A DNA stretch of 60,569 bases from Zygnema cylindricum. Its lineage: Eukaryota > Streptophyta > Zygnematophyceae > Zygnematales > Zygnemataceae. The stretch lies in assembly GCA_037447655.1 (NCBI GenBank), contig JBBHKE010000525.1:12178-72746 (forward strand). Direction: 5' to 3'. Below the pieces are notes generated by a model. It had not been told where the DNA came from. It worked only from the letters and a program-made list of their open reading frames with translations, and ran no database searches. Made by a program: the position numbers and the translations under genes. The stretch's first letter is position 1. Every line of letters starts with the position of its first letter. Shown here one piece after another: positions 22,016 through 34,088 of the stretch.

Positions 22016-22106
22016 CAGGGGTAACAATGACTAGGGTTTATGACTCGGAACAATTGCGCGAACCTGTTCACACGTGTTCGAACGCCGATCATGGGAACAC
22101 AGACTA

Positions 22107-22929
22107 TACACCGCGAATCGTAATTAGAGTAAATTACTCTAATTCGGTCGCTCGAAATTTCGACTTTATTACATCAAATAGAGTAAATGATTCTAATTTT
22201 TTCATTATTCTAATTTAGGTAAGTTTAATTAGCGTAACAAAATTGTAATATAGGTTCGTTTTAAATAGCGTGGAGTACGGACGACGTTCGACCGTGCAAA
22301 ATTGTACTTTTTAAAGTAAAAAGGTACAAATAATGATTTAATACAATCGCGCTCGCACGTGAAATCGCACTAAACGAAAAATCAATCACATCGAAAAAAA
22401 AGCCGTTCGCATAACTCTCGTCCATCGACAGCATCGTCGTCAGTGTGAACATCAGCTGACATTCAGCGCGACAAATAATACTAACGTCATAATGACGTCA
22501 AAACTATACGGACTGACAGATTCTGTACATCTACGTAATTTAGTGTTCATAATTTCAGCGCGGAAATTTATTGCCGACATAACCCAATATAGAGTACACC
22601 TTGAATCGTTATTAGCGTAAAGAAATTATTAGTGTAAAGAAAAAATTAGCGTCATTCATTCTAATTTAGTGCCAGGAGACGTGGCAGATTATGGTCCACG
22701 TCCTTAAATAGTGTAATTTATTATATTTAAGGTATCAATGTCAAAATTTTGGGGTGCCGATATAGCGTACATAAGGTTAATAACGATTCACGGTGTACTT
22801 AAATAAATTAGAGTAAACTTCGACTGTGAAAAAGTTCTATGACATAAATTAGAGTTCATTACTCTAATTGTTTTTTTTTTGTTTTTTTACTCTAATTTTT
22901 TCATTACTCTAATTACGATTCGCGGTGTA
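22107..22929. mobile_element. 823-bp TACACCG-family element interrupted by copy 4
   Basis: Perfect inverted ends of about 26 bp (TACACCGCGAATCGTAATTA... and its complement ending GGTGTA at 22929), with inner ACTCTAATT repeats. It encloses a complete smaller element at 22595-22797. No transposase is recognised inside. Confidence 0.7.
22595..22797. mobile_element. MITE copy 4, nested in the 823-bp element
   Basis: Ends TACACCTTGAATCGTTATTA and TAATAACGATTCACGGTGTA (one mismatch), 203 bp, wholly inside 22107-22929. It belongs to the same terminal family as its host, so the nesting records at least two rounds of activity. Confidence 0.7.
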
Positions 22930-23193
22930 GCGAGTGTGCATCCAGCTTTTACTGTTGCTTTGTGCTAATTACTTAATTAGCGTTAAGGTTTTGCAGGCAG
23001 GTCATTGGACTCCAAATAGCGTTGGTAACGCACTATTAAGAATTCTCCAAAGGCACAGGAGTGGCCATTGACCGTTCGAATTTTTTGTTTAAGAATCCGC
23101 GAGGCAATCGCTCCATCAAGTCCGTACGGTACGGTAATGTACCGCAAATGACTGCAGTACGGTCATGAAAGAGGACCACTAGCCAGCTAGAGG

Positions 23194-23405
23194 TACACCG
23201 CGAATCGCTATTAGTGTTAATGCTTTTTTAGCCACTTAAACCATCTTTTCTCCGTACACACTGGTCGGATTGTGAATCTGACGGTTGCGATTGAAAGGTA
23301 AGATCCCCAACTACCGATTGGCAGTCTCAAATTGAAAATTGTACAATTGTGTACGGAGAAAATATGTTTGAATTGGCGAAAAAGCTAAGCGATACACGGT
23401 GTGTA
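23194..23405. mobile_element. MITE copy 5 (CTCCGTACAC subtype)
   Basis: Starts TACACCGCGAATCGCTATTA and ends with GCGATACACGGTGTGTA. The inner inverted block CTCCGTACACA / TGTGTACGGAG matches copy 2, and the middle (GGATTGTGAATCTGACGGTTGC) is also shared. 212 bp. Confidence 0.75.
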
Positions 23406-23569
23406 CCGTACAGGCCGTACACCAATTCTACCCTTGGGTACAAAATATTAAATATCTTTAGGCGAAGGAAATCCACTAGAAATCGTACAAGTCGTACGGA
23501 CAATGTGAATTCGGCCGGGGTGCACGTAAATCCACTCAAAAATCCATGCCCGAGACATCCTGTCACGCT

Positions 23570-24340
23570 CCCTTTGCCTGCCTCCCCCCTCCCCCTCCCC
23601 CCCCCCTCTCCCTCCCCCCCCCTCTCCCTTCCAGAGCGTCCACTGCGCAGGGATCCTCTGGCCTGAGAAGGGGGCCCAGGGGGGGATAGGAAGGGGGGGG
23701 GGGGAAGGGAGGGAGAGTGTGGGAGGGGGGGGGAGGGGAGGGGAGGGGGGGGGAGAGAGAGGGGGGGGAGGGAGGGAGAGGGTGTGGTAGTGGGGGAGGG
23801 GAGGGAGGAGGGGGGAAGGGTGATTTGGAAAAAGGGGGGGGGGAGGGGGGGATAAGAAGAGGGAGGGGAGGGGTTGTCTGAGTTGGTTAATTGAGTGACA
23901 ACTACGTTTCGTTTGTTTGTAAAAACGTTTTTTTGTTTTATTTAAAAACTTCTCTTTTTATGGTGAGATTGTGGATTGGTGGGCATGGTGTGAACACTCT
24001 CCCTCTGCGCCTCTCCTCGTTTCCCTCTATCCCCCTGTCCCTGTCGACCCCTCTTGTCGTCCTCGTCAGCCTCTTTTTGTCCCTCGCCTCCATCTCCCCC
24101 TCGACCTCCCCCTAACCCTCTCTCTCCCTCTATTTCTCTCCCTCTCCCTCTCCTCCCTCTCTCCCCTCTCCCCCCTCTCCTCCCCTTCCCTCTTTCTCGT
24201 CTCTCTCCCCTCTCCTACCCTCCCTTACTTCCCGTCTCTCCTCCCTCTCTCTCCCTCGTTTTGAACTTCTCCCTTTTGTCGTATGTGTGTGTCATGTTTC
24301 CAAACCCTAATTCGTACACAATTTCAATATGTCCTCCCGG
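23570..24340. repeat. Strand-asymmetric C-tract / G-tract region
   Basis: A C-rich stretch (23575-23635) switches abruptly to runs of seven or more G (23670-23870) and then back to C/T-rich sequence (24000-24340). The G block has many closely spaced G runs and could fold into G-quadruplexes. Its open frames are low-complexity Pro/Ser or Gly/Arg/Glu strings and are not genes. Confidence 0.8.
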
Positions 24341-24349
24341 TCCTTCTTC

Positions 24350-24791
24350 CACAAGTCTCCCTCCCTCCCTCCCTCCCTCCCTCCCTCCCCTCCCTCCCTC
24401 CCTCCCTCCCTCCCTCCCTCCCTCCCTCCCTCCCTCCCTCCCTCCCTCCCTCCCTCCCTCCCTCCCTCCCTCCCTCCCTCCCTCCCTCCCTCCCTCCCTC
24501 CCTCCCTCCCTCCCTCCCTCCCTCCCTCCCTCCCTCCCTCCCTCCCTCCCTCCCTCCCTCCCTCCCTCCCTCCCTCCCTCCCTCCCTCCCTCCCTCCCTC
24601 CCTCCCTCCCTCCCTCCCTCCCTCCCTCCCTCCCTCCCTCCCTCCCTCCCTCCCTCCCTCCCTCCCTCCCTCCCTCCCTCCCTCCCTCCCTCCCTCCCTC
24701 CCTCCCTCCCTCCCCTCCTCCCTCCCTCCCTCCCTCCCTCCCTCCCTCCCCTCCTCCCTCCCTCCCTCCCTCCCTCCCTCCCTCCCTCCCT
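24350..24791. repeat. (CCCT)n array, about 440 bp
   Basis: An almost uninterrupted tetranucleotide array, more than 100 copies, with small phase slips at about 24388, 24712 and 24748. Long frames on both strands (Pro-Ser-Leu-Pro or Gly-Arg-Glu-Gly repeats) are artefacts of the array. Such pure homopyrimidine DNA can form triplex structures. Confidence 0.95.
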
Positions 24792-24891
24792 TCTCAAAAA
24801 TTGACAATTGCCAGACGCAATTTTTTTTAAACCGTTTAACTTATTTAAGGCCGAGAATTTAACGAGAGTTTAAACGGTTTTATCTGGTGCT

Positions 24892-25230
24892 CACAGAGTG
24901 TGTATAGTGGTCGAAAGGGGTGAGGGGAAGGAGGGAGGAGTTTGTGGGGGTGGAGGGAGAGGGAGAGGCAAAAGTGAGGGGAGAAATGGGGAAGAGAAAT
25001 AGGATAAGGATAGGCGTTGAAGAAAAGACTTGTAATAATAGCGAGAGATAGAGAGGGATAGGAAGAGATATGGTGAGGGTGATGCACATGAGATAATGAG
25101 GGGTGAAGAGAGAGGAGGGGAGATAGGGAGAGCAAGAGAGTGACAGAGACATAGACAAAACGGGCGACATAGAAAAAACGAGAGGAAGAAAGGGGAAGAG
25201 AGGAAGAGGGAGAGCGAGAGGGAGAGGCCT
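24892..25230. repeat. Purine-rich low-complexity tract
   Basis: A G/A-biased stretch (GAGGGGAAGGAGG, GAGAGATAGAGAGG and similar) follows the CCCT array, then polarity reverses again to pyrimidine-rich at 25230-25400. No gene is seen. Confidence 0.7.
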
Positions 25231-25679
25231 CCCTTTGCATCCATTTCTCTCCTTTTGCTTCCCTTTGCCTCTATTACATCCTTTTTGTCCCCCTGTGCCT
25301 CCGTTTGCCTTTTGTTTTCCTCTGTTTTTTTTTTTGTTCTATTCGAATGATTTTTGCGCTCTCTTTACGTTGCTTATTGCGTTTTTTTTTTTTTTGTTCT
25401 TTAATTTTCTTCCTTCGTCTTATTCTGCTTATTTGTCTTTTCTGTGTATTTATGTTTTTGAGCTATTAGTCGTGTGCCCCTAATTAGTGTGTTTGCTTAC
25501 CCCGTATCTTTAGTACTACTATTATCGTCTCCTTGTTCAATATCCACAGTAATTTCTGTATGCTCGTTTGCTTATGTGACGAGTCACTTTTGAACATATG
25601 TTTTTATCGAAAGTATCTGAAAATGGTGAAAATGACCCACATGGGATCGGTAACAAACAAAATTAGCCACCTTTAATGG

Positions 25680-25893
25680 AACACCGTGTATCGCTATTTG
25701 TGCTAATGTTTTTTTCGCCACTTAGAACATCTATTCTTCGTGCACATTTGTCGGATTATGGATCTGATGGTTGCGATTGAAAGCCAAGATTCCCATTGAC
25801 AGTCTCCATGTGAGATAAGGGGTACGAAGAAAAGACGTTTTAAGCGGCGGAAAAATGATTAGCGATACAAAAAAATAGCGACACGGTATACTG
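25680..25893. mobile_element. MITE copy 6 (degenerate, CTCCGTACAC subtype)
   Basis: Starts ACACCGTGTATCGCTATT, has the shared middle (GTCGGATTATGGATCTGATGG) and ends AATAGCGACACGGTAT. More decayed than copies 2 and 5, about 214 bp. Confidence 0.65.
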
Positions 25894-28162
25894 AGAAACG
25901 ATAGAAGCTCAATTTGAAACTTCAACATAACATACCTCCATTTAACTCAAAACAAGCGGACATGAAAATGAGCTTCATTTAATTCAATATGATTTTTTTT
26001 TTCTTTTTTTTTCATTATGATAGCACGACGGTAAACCATCCGAGCACATGAGTCCAAAAGTAACAAAAGACAAAAACGAAATTGATAACCGAGCTCGAGA
26101 GGAAACAAACTGATGTGGAAACAATGATAATTAACTATGTCTATGTGCTTTATTCATCCAAAAAATACCAAAGAAGGTGATTTTACTTACGTAAAACTTT
26201 ATGCAATGCTCCTTAGTCCTGGAATCTTCTTACTGGTGCTTTTTGCTACATCTAATAAAAGGTCACATCTCAACCACTCCTTAGCTTCAAAATGCTGCAA
26301 AATGACGGTTTTTTTTCATAGGAACCTCTTGAAACCATATACACCTGTCTGAGCCACTTTCCGCAAGAGCCAAAGCCTCTGACTTTGTTGCAAAGCATGT
26401 ATTTTTAGGGTTTTTTGCGGAGCTTTTGGAGTTTAGTGTGTGCGGAAAGGTGCACCAAACCACCATTCGGTATACGGGTGATTGGGAAACGAAACCAGAT
26501 CAGTCCGGAGAAGAAGTTACAACTGTTTCCAGTCTCAAATCAGTCGTTTTTTTTAAGAATTTTACGTAACAAACTAATAAGTAATAAGGTAATAAATAAG
26601 GTCCACTGGAATTTCCAGTAAAATGAAATCTTCCGTGGATAGCTTTTATTTGTCGATGTTCATCGTCACTCCGTATGCGCACATGCATTTCAAATAATCA
26701 TTATTGCAGGGTGATTCTATCATCAGATACAAATCCAGCACATGTAAACACCATAAGCAGTATTCCAGTTCCTAACCGATCCGATATAAGCAAATAGAAA
26801 AAGACATTGATCATTCCCTATTTTGCCAGCCATCTAGTAAAACCCATTTTCAACATTGCAAGCCCAGAGGTTGTCATAAGATGCAAAATTGATTCCTTCC
26901 CCAGACTGGTTTTTCCCGACTCTCATTGGTGCAACTCGGGCATATGACAATTTGCGGAACGTTCTTGTGGCTTTTAGGGTTCAACACCATTTTCGGAAGT
27001 GGTTCATTGACGATGGTTTTACAGATACCTTGATAAAGTCTATTGCGTGAAAGTACCGCATTTTACGAGCAATATATAATATAAAATCGGAAAACAGAAT
27101 CTGCTTCAAAGTCGATTGAAAAACTTGGAACAAGGTTGAAAAGGATCCGGTATTAAACGTAACACATGGACCTCATAGTCATTTTTTTTACCTCTGATTC
27201 ATCGGGAATACGATAACAAAGATATATACTTAATAGGAGGAGAGGGGAAACGTCCATACATATGTTCCTCACATCTTTGACCTACCTACAAGAGTAGGGA
27301 AATTTTGCAACGATGTAAAAATTTTACGTATTAAGAAGAAAGAACACAAAACACTTGGTTGGCCAAAAGGCACATTTAAAGTAGAAACCCGTTCGCACAA
27401 TGAAATTTTTTGGACTTTTGTCCGTCTTGAGAAACATTTAAATCGATCGTTGTTACATTTAATACTTGCTTAGAACGGTTCAAAAGGCTAAGGTGTGGCA
27501 TCCATCTTAAAATTGCTCGAACTCATGGTAATTTAAACATTCACATCCCATTTGAAGTTCCTCCAAAGAACAATAATGTGTCTATTATTAGAATTATAAT
27601 ACTAATTCAGACGCCACTTTTTTTGGCCGAAAATCATATGAAAGTATCAACAACACCATTGAAGTGAATGGACTACAATCCGCCACGTGTCCCTGCACTA
27701 AATTAATAGTGTATATTCTAATTTCGCATTAACACTAATTAATCCTCAACGCTAATAATGATGGACAGTGTACCATAACACTTGCCCACATTGTCTTTAT
27801 TTGCGACTTCAATCCATGTACCTGTCAAAAAGTTGACAACAAGGAGCAAAAGCTACCTGCATCATCTTCAAATTCTTTTACAGGAAGTGTTATTTCATCA
27901 CCAATACTAAAGCGGAAAGAAATGGAAATGGAAGGTTTGCAGTCAAAAGACAGCAATTACAACGGAAAAATGATGAAAATTGAAATGACTGACAAATTCC
28001 CCAATACAGAGCTAAATTTATGCCAATCTTTGGTGCAAGTTGTGACATATCAATATCTGCTCAAATTGCTCAATCGAAACAATCTTGGGCTGCCGTTTCA
28101 GTGCAAATCAGTTGTTACTGTGGAGGTCAGCGATGGTCGGTGCATTTTACGGAATTTGATTG
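25894..28162. other. AT-rich spacer, no recognised gene
   Basis: No coding region I can support. One end of a TACACCG-family element (CGCTAATAATGATGGACAGTGTA) lies at 27752-27774. The frames at 26137-26352 and 27922-28191 are short, without recognisable domains or splice partners. Confidence 0.4.
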
Positions 28163-28260
28163 AAAAAAAAATTCCATTGAAAATTCATTGAATTCAATGA
28201 AATCATTGAATTCAATGAATTCATTGAATTTCATTTTCATTGAAAATTTCATTTCCATGT
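28163..28260. repeat. CATTGAATT-type repeats at the satellite edge
   Basis: Short alternating ATTCATTGAATTC / AATGAAATC units form an imperfect palindromic run immediately before the 31-bp satellite and resemble a degraded part of its ATTCATTCC segment. Confidence 0.6.
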
Positions 28261-28289
28261 CCACTCAGTACAATTGCAGGGCAGCTAAT

Positions 28290-31200
28290 GCAATTCAATG
28301 AAATTCTGCATTTCAGTGCAATTTAAGAGCAAATCACCCCATTTAAGGTCAGTTTCAGTGCAATTAACTCCATCTCAGTGAAATTCCAAAGCTGTTCATT
28401 CCATTTCATTGCAATTTCAGCACACCTCAGTCCATTCGGTGAAATTACAGAAGTTCAGTTTCAGTGCAAATCTTTCCATTTCAGTGCAATTTCAATGCAA
28501 TTCATTCCACTTCCGTGCAATTTCAGTAGAAAGTATTCCATTTAAGTGCAATTTCAGTGAAATTCAATCCATTTCAGTGCAATTTCAGTGCACTTCATTC
28601 CATTTCAGTCCGACTTCGAACCAACTCAGTTCGATTCAGCACAGTTTCAGAACTTCAGTTTCATTGCAACTCAATCCATTTTAGTGCAATTTAGTCCACT
28701 TCGGTGCAATTGCAGCGTAACTCAGTCAGCTTTAGAGCAATCTCAGTAAAATTCATTCCGTGGAAGAGCAATTTCAGTGAACTTCATCCAATTTCAGTGC
28801 AATCCCGGTGCAATTCGTTCCATATCAGCGCAATTTCAGTACAACTCATTCCATTAAAGTGCAATTTCAATGAAACCGACTCAATGTCAGTGCAATTCTA
28901 GTGCAATTCCAGTGCAATTCCAGTGCATCTCAGTCCATTTCAGCACAATTTCAGTAAAATTCATTCCATTTAGGTACAATTTCAGTGAACTTCATTCCAT
29001 TCCAGTGCACTCTCACAGCAACTTAGGGTGGCAATCCATCACACGAAAAGTGGGGTAGTTCACAAAAATCTGCGCCTATCCATACTAAGTCATATCGCTT
29101 ATTTTGTTTTAATACGCAAAGAGCGTTACAGAGAATCTTGCCAATACTCTCCGAAGGTCTGGGAGGTAACAATGACCATCGGATATTCATTCGCGAGGCA
29201 TTCACTTCAATTTTTTCTGTAGCTAACAATTGTCGGCTACAGAAAAAAAAAGTTGTGACACGCTGGAAGATTAAGCTACGTGTCACGATGGACTACCAAC
29301 GAAACTTACAAAATTTGCACATGATATAAACCTTTCAAAAAGCAACCGAAAACAAAAAAAAGTAATCTTGTAACGCCACTTCGATGCGCTATTTCTAGCA
29401 ACGCTCTTTCACCACACTATTTTTGGTGAAGGACTTCCGTCATGTTCGAACACAGTAATCTAAAAAATGAGCTGGCGTAAAAGACTGGCGTTCTGTCGCA
29501 TGATGACTTGATGACTTGGTACGCAAGTACATATACTCAAATGAAGAATTGAAGTTAAATTTGTCGGTGTGAAAAATCTTTAAGGATGTTCAATATGAGA
29601 TCGTAGCTTACGTGGTGCCACTTAATTAAGAACACGTGATCTACAGGCTCTACGCGATGGAACATCGTCTAAAATATAACAGCCCGTAGAGTTGGCCGTA
29701 CAATTACAGAATTTCTTGATAGAACGCCACCCTTAGTCCACTTAAGTGCAATTTCAACCCAATTCATTCCATTTAAACGCAATTTCAATGCAACTCAGTC
29801 CATAACAGTGCAATTTCAGTGCAATGCCTTCCATATAGTTGCAATTTCAGTGAACTTTCATTCAATTTCAAAGAAATTTTAGTGCAAGTCAGTCCAATTT
29901 AGTACAATTTCAGTGCAATTCCTTCCATAACATTGAGTTTCAGTGCAAATCATTCCATTTCAGTGCAATTAATTCCATTTCAATACAATTTAAATACTAC
30001 GGAGTCCACTTCAGTGCAATATGTCAAAATTTCAGTCAGTGCAGTTCATTCCATTTCAGTGCAGTTATTGCATTTCATGCAATTCATTCGAATTCAGTGA
30101 GCACATTCAGTATAATTCGTTCCATTTCAGTGCGAATTTTGGTGCAATTCAATTCACGTCAGTGCAACATCAGTCCAATTCGTTCCATTCTAGTGCACTT
30201 TAAGTGCAACTCATCCGCTTCTGTGCAGCTTCACTAGAATTTATTCCCTTTAAGTGCAATTTCAGTGAAATGCACTCCATTTCAATGCACTTCCAGTACA
30301 ATTCAGTCTAACCATGGCAATTCCAGTGCAATTCATTCCATTTCAGTGCAATCTAGGTACAACTCAGTTCGCTTCAGCACAGTTTCCCTAGAATTTATTC
30401 CGTTTAAGTGCAATTTCAGTGCAGCTCAGACCACTTCAGTGCAATTTCAGTCGACATCATTCCACTTAACTGCAATTTCAGTGAAATTCAATCGAATTCA
30501 GTGCACTTCATTCCATTTCAGTCCGATGTTAGTGCAACCCAGTTCGCTTCAGCACAATTTCATAACTCCAGTTTCAGTGAAACTCAATCCATTTCAGTGC
30601 AATTTAGTCCACCTCGTTGCGTTTTTAGTAGAATTCATTCCATGTAAGTGCAATTTCAGTGAGCTCCAATCACTATCAGTGCAATTCTGGTGCAATTCCT
30701 TCCATATCAACGCAATTTCAGTAAAATTCATTCCATTTCAGTGCAACTAATGAGCTTCATTCAATTTCAGTGCAATTTCAATGCAATTCCGGTGAATTTC
30801 ATTCCATTTTCATTCCATTCAAATGCAATTCCAGTGCAAGTTCAGTTCAATTCAGTCCACGTCAGTGCAATCTCAGTGAAGTTCATTCCATTTCAGTGCA
30901 ATCACACTGCAAATCAGTCCACTTTGGTGCAATTTCAGTGCACTTCATTCCAATTCAATGCGACTTCAGTGCAACCCAGTCCATGGTAGTGCATTTTCAG
31001 CACAATTCATTCCATTTGAATGCACTTTCAGGGAAACTCAATCCATTTCAGTGCAATTCCAGTGCAATTCCTTCAATGCCATTGCAGTTTCAGTGCCATT
31101 CATTCGATTTCAGTGCAATTTCAGTGCAAGTCAGACCAGTTCAGTACAATTTCAGTGCAATTCCTTCCATAACATTGCATTTCAGTGCAATTCAATGCAA

Positions 31201-32606
31201 TTCATTACATTTCATGCAATTTCAGTGCAGTTTTTTCCATTTCAGTGCAACACAGTGCACTTCAACGCAATTTCAGTAGTTCAGTGCAGCTCATTCCTTT
31301 TCATTGCATTTTAACGCCCTTCATGGCGATTTCAGTGCAATTCATTCAAATACAGTACAATTTCAATGAAATTCCTTCCGTTACAATGCAGTTAGAGAGC
31401 AAAGCAGTCCACTTCAAGGCAATTTCAGTGCAACTTATTCCGTTACAGTGCAGATTCAGTGCAACTAACTCCAGTTTGGAGCAATTTCAGTGCGCTTCAT
31501 TCCAATCCAGTGCAATTTCAGAATAATTCACTCCATTTCAGAATAATTGCAGTGCAATTCATTCCATTTCACTGCAATTTCAGCGCACATCAGTCAACTT
31601 CAGTGCAATTTCAGTAGAGATCATTACATGTGAGTGCAATTTCAGTGCTGTACATTCCATTCCATTGCGTTTTCAGGAAAAATCATTCCATTTCAGTGCA
31701 ATTTCATTGCAACTCGGTCACTTCACTGAAATTTTAGTAGAATTCCTTCCATTCCAGCGCAGTTTCAGTTCGATTCATTCAATTTCAGTGTTATTCAGTC
31801 CACTTCAGAGCAATTTCAGTGCTATTCATTCCATTTCAGGGCAATTCCAGTGCAACCACTTCAGGGCAGTGCAACCATTTCAGGGCAATTCCAGTACAAC
31901 TGAAACCAATCCAGGGAGTTTTACTGCGACTCAATCTATTTTGACGCAATTAAGTACAATTCATTCCCTTTCAACGCAACTTCAGAGCAACTCAGTCCAC
32001 TTCAGGGACTTTCAGTGCAATTCATTAGTGCAATTTCAGGGCCATCTTGGTGTAGTTTCAGTGCAACTCAATCCACTTCTGTGCAATTTCAGTTAACTTC
32101 ATTCCATTCTAGTGCAAATTCAGTTCAATTCATTCCTTTCAGCGCATTTTCAGTGCAACTCAGTCCACTTCAGCGTTCTTTCTGTAGAAATCATTCCATT
32201 TCGAAGCAATTTCAGTGAACTTCATTCCACTCCAGGGCAATTCTGTCCACTTTCAGTGCAATTTCAGTGTAATTCATTCCATTTAAGTGCAATATCAGTG
32301 CAGCTGAGTCCACTTCAGTACAGCGTCGGTGCAACTTCATTTCAGAGCAATTTCAGTGCAAATCATTCCATTTCAGTACAAAAACATTTCAGCTCTGTCC
32401 GCTTCAGTGCAATTTCAATACTTCAGTTTCAATGAAACGCAATCCATTTCAGCGCAATTTATTCCATTTCACTGCGATTTCAGTACAATTCATTCCATTA
32501 TTCCAATTCAGGCATAGTAAGTGCAACTCAGTCCATTTCAGTGAGGTTTCAGTAGTTCAGTTCAGTGCAGCTCAGTTTCACTCAGTCCAGTTCAGTGCTA
32601 TTCAGT
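28290..32606. repeat. 31-bp satellite array
   Basis: Units of about 31 bp follow the pattern ATTCCATTTCAGTGCA then ATTTCAGTGCAATTC, with many point changes, for roughly 115 copies (about 3.6 kb excluding the insertion at 29026-29732). Three units make 93 nt, so frames repeat every 31 residues; the consensus lacks stops in the forward frames, which produces long open frames (for example 30265-30750) that are not genes. Copies are heterogeneous, indicating an old array. Confidence 0.9.
29026..29732. mobile_element. PIF/Harbinger-like non-autonomous element
   Basis: A 707-bp block of unique sequence interrupts the satellite. It begins GGGTGGCAATCCATCA and ends TGATAGAACGCCACCC, an inverted repeat matching at 7 terminal bases and most of the next 9. 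It is flanked on both sides by TTA (29023-29025 and 29733-29735). A 3-bp TWA duplication with G/C-rich ends is the hallmark of PIF/Harbinger. No transposase domain is recognisable in its short frames, so it would depend on an autonomous relative. Confidence 0.75.
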
Positions 32607-33999
32607 CATGCCTAAAAAGTCCTAAAGAAATGGAACAAATTGTGACAGACACATATAACAGTAAATTGAAAGATCGATTGGTTATCATTTTTGTGTCTCG
32701 TAATGGAGGGACAAGATATCAAACCTGAAATTCATAAATAGCTTCCTGGAGTGTTCCTGGTGTGATTTCACATTTCCCCATTCCTTATCACCTCGCTTCC
32801 GTATTATGACACCGTAAGTACTAATCATACAAAAAATGACCTTCGTCATTTTTTTCAATAGGTACATCATATCGCAGTTGACATATTTTTTGTATTAATC
32901 TTTATATTGCACGACCATCTATTTTGGAGAATCTTCAAATGCCTTCTTGTCACTTTCCATGCATTTCTGATTTTCTACGAAATGAGTGCCCAAAAATACC
33001 TTTCACTGAAAAATTTCTCGGTAAATGAGATCAGTGACGTCATATCTTTGACATCCATCTAAAATTTAACAAGATTCCAACCTTTTTCATCTCATCAGAA
33101 AGAAAAAACATTGCTCTCCATGATTTCTTGACTTTTTACCATTGCCTTCCTCCTTGCTCTCCATGATTTCTTGACTTTTTACAAAATGAGCGTACGAAAA
33201 AATAACAAATGTCTCAAATTGCATACGATAATCACACGTTACGCACGTTTCGAACTTCTTGCGTTCGCCTGAGTGGTTTTACTGTAGTCTACGTGACAAC
33301 GTGCGATCCACTGGCTACTTTTTTTCGTTGGGCGCAACCGCGCAACTTTCCACGGAACGATGAAATACGGTTTGGAAAAAAAAGATCTCCAAAATTACGT
33401 ACGGTCTAGGATGCTTAAAGTACGGGTAAATCGTTGACTATCGTGACATAACATGACATGGCAATGCTCTTAAGATTTGTCGATAAGATATCATGACGTG
33501 GCAGGACAAACAGTCTCTTCACTTCATTTATGGTCACAAGGTCTCCTAAAAGACTAGAATGCCACATGGAAATAGGTTGGTCAATGCTCAAAGAATCGAT
33601 AACCATTAACTTCCGCAGATCGCGGAACCTAAAAGACATAGTAACAAGGCGAAATTCCTTCCCCGCAAAAGCCGTGGATGCGAGCAAAGGCAGTTTGAGG
33701 TTCAGATAGCTCGAGGCTCCTCTCAGCTCTGGGATTTGTCCACGTAGACTTTCATACGAACGCATCTTCCTTGAAATACCGACACCGTGGCAGTTTCGCA
33801 CGTGTGGTAGTGCGTCTGCACGTAGACGTGAACCTCGGGAACGGCGGAGCGAATTGACCTGCCGCTGCTCTCCGCCCTCCGGCCCGCGCGCTGCCTCGCG
33901 TCCGAACTGCGATTTATACGCCGAGACGCGCAGAAGTAGAATATATGCAATAGCAACTCCCTCGCTCCCTCACGCTGCCAAGTACTTTACACCTTTCCA
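32607..33999. other. Spacer upstream of LCIB gene 1
   Basis: No gene recognised. A 29-bp sequence (TTGCTCTCCATGATTTCTTG...) is duplicated at 33111-33139 and 33154-33182. GC content climbs from about 33820 toward the gene, consistent with promoter and 5' UTR. Confidence 0.4.
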
Positions 34000-34088
34000 T
34001 CTCCTCTTCTCTCTCTCTCTCTCTCCTCCTCCTCCGGTTCGAATTCTCTTCTTTTTACACGTAAATCCGAGACTCTCCTCCCGCAGCC
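34000..34088 (+). promoter_or_regulatory. Pyrimidine tract and leader of LCIB gene 1
   Basis: A CT-rich run (about 34000-34035) lies 50-90 bp before the start codon, in the position where many algal and plant genes have an initiator or 5' UTR. The start context GCAGCCATGG is a good translation context. Precise transcription start unknown. Confidence 0.45.

Noticed and set aside
24054-24862. Long open frames on both strands with Pro-Ser-Leu-Pro or Gly-Arg-Glu-Gly repeats
   Set aside because: They are the translation of the CCCT array; all frames are open because the array has no stop codons.
27922-28191. 89-residue frame beside the satellite
   Set aside because: No domain, no conserved partner, and its 3' end runs into the ATTGAATTC repeats.
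30265-31526. Overlapping frames of 99-169 residues rich in Phe, Ser, Gln, Cys
   Set aside because: They are translations of the 31-bp satellite, open in several overlapping frames at once, without start context or domain resemblance.
28290-32606. CRISPR-like array
   Set aside because: Repeats are contiguous and diverged with no unique spacers, and the genome is eukaryotic.
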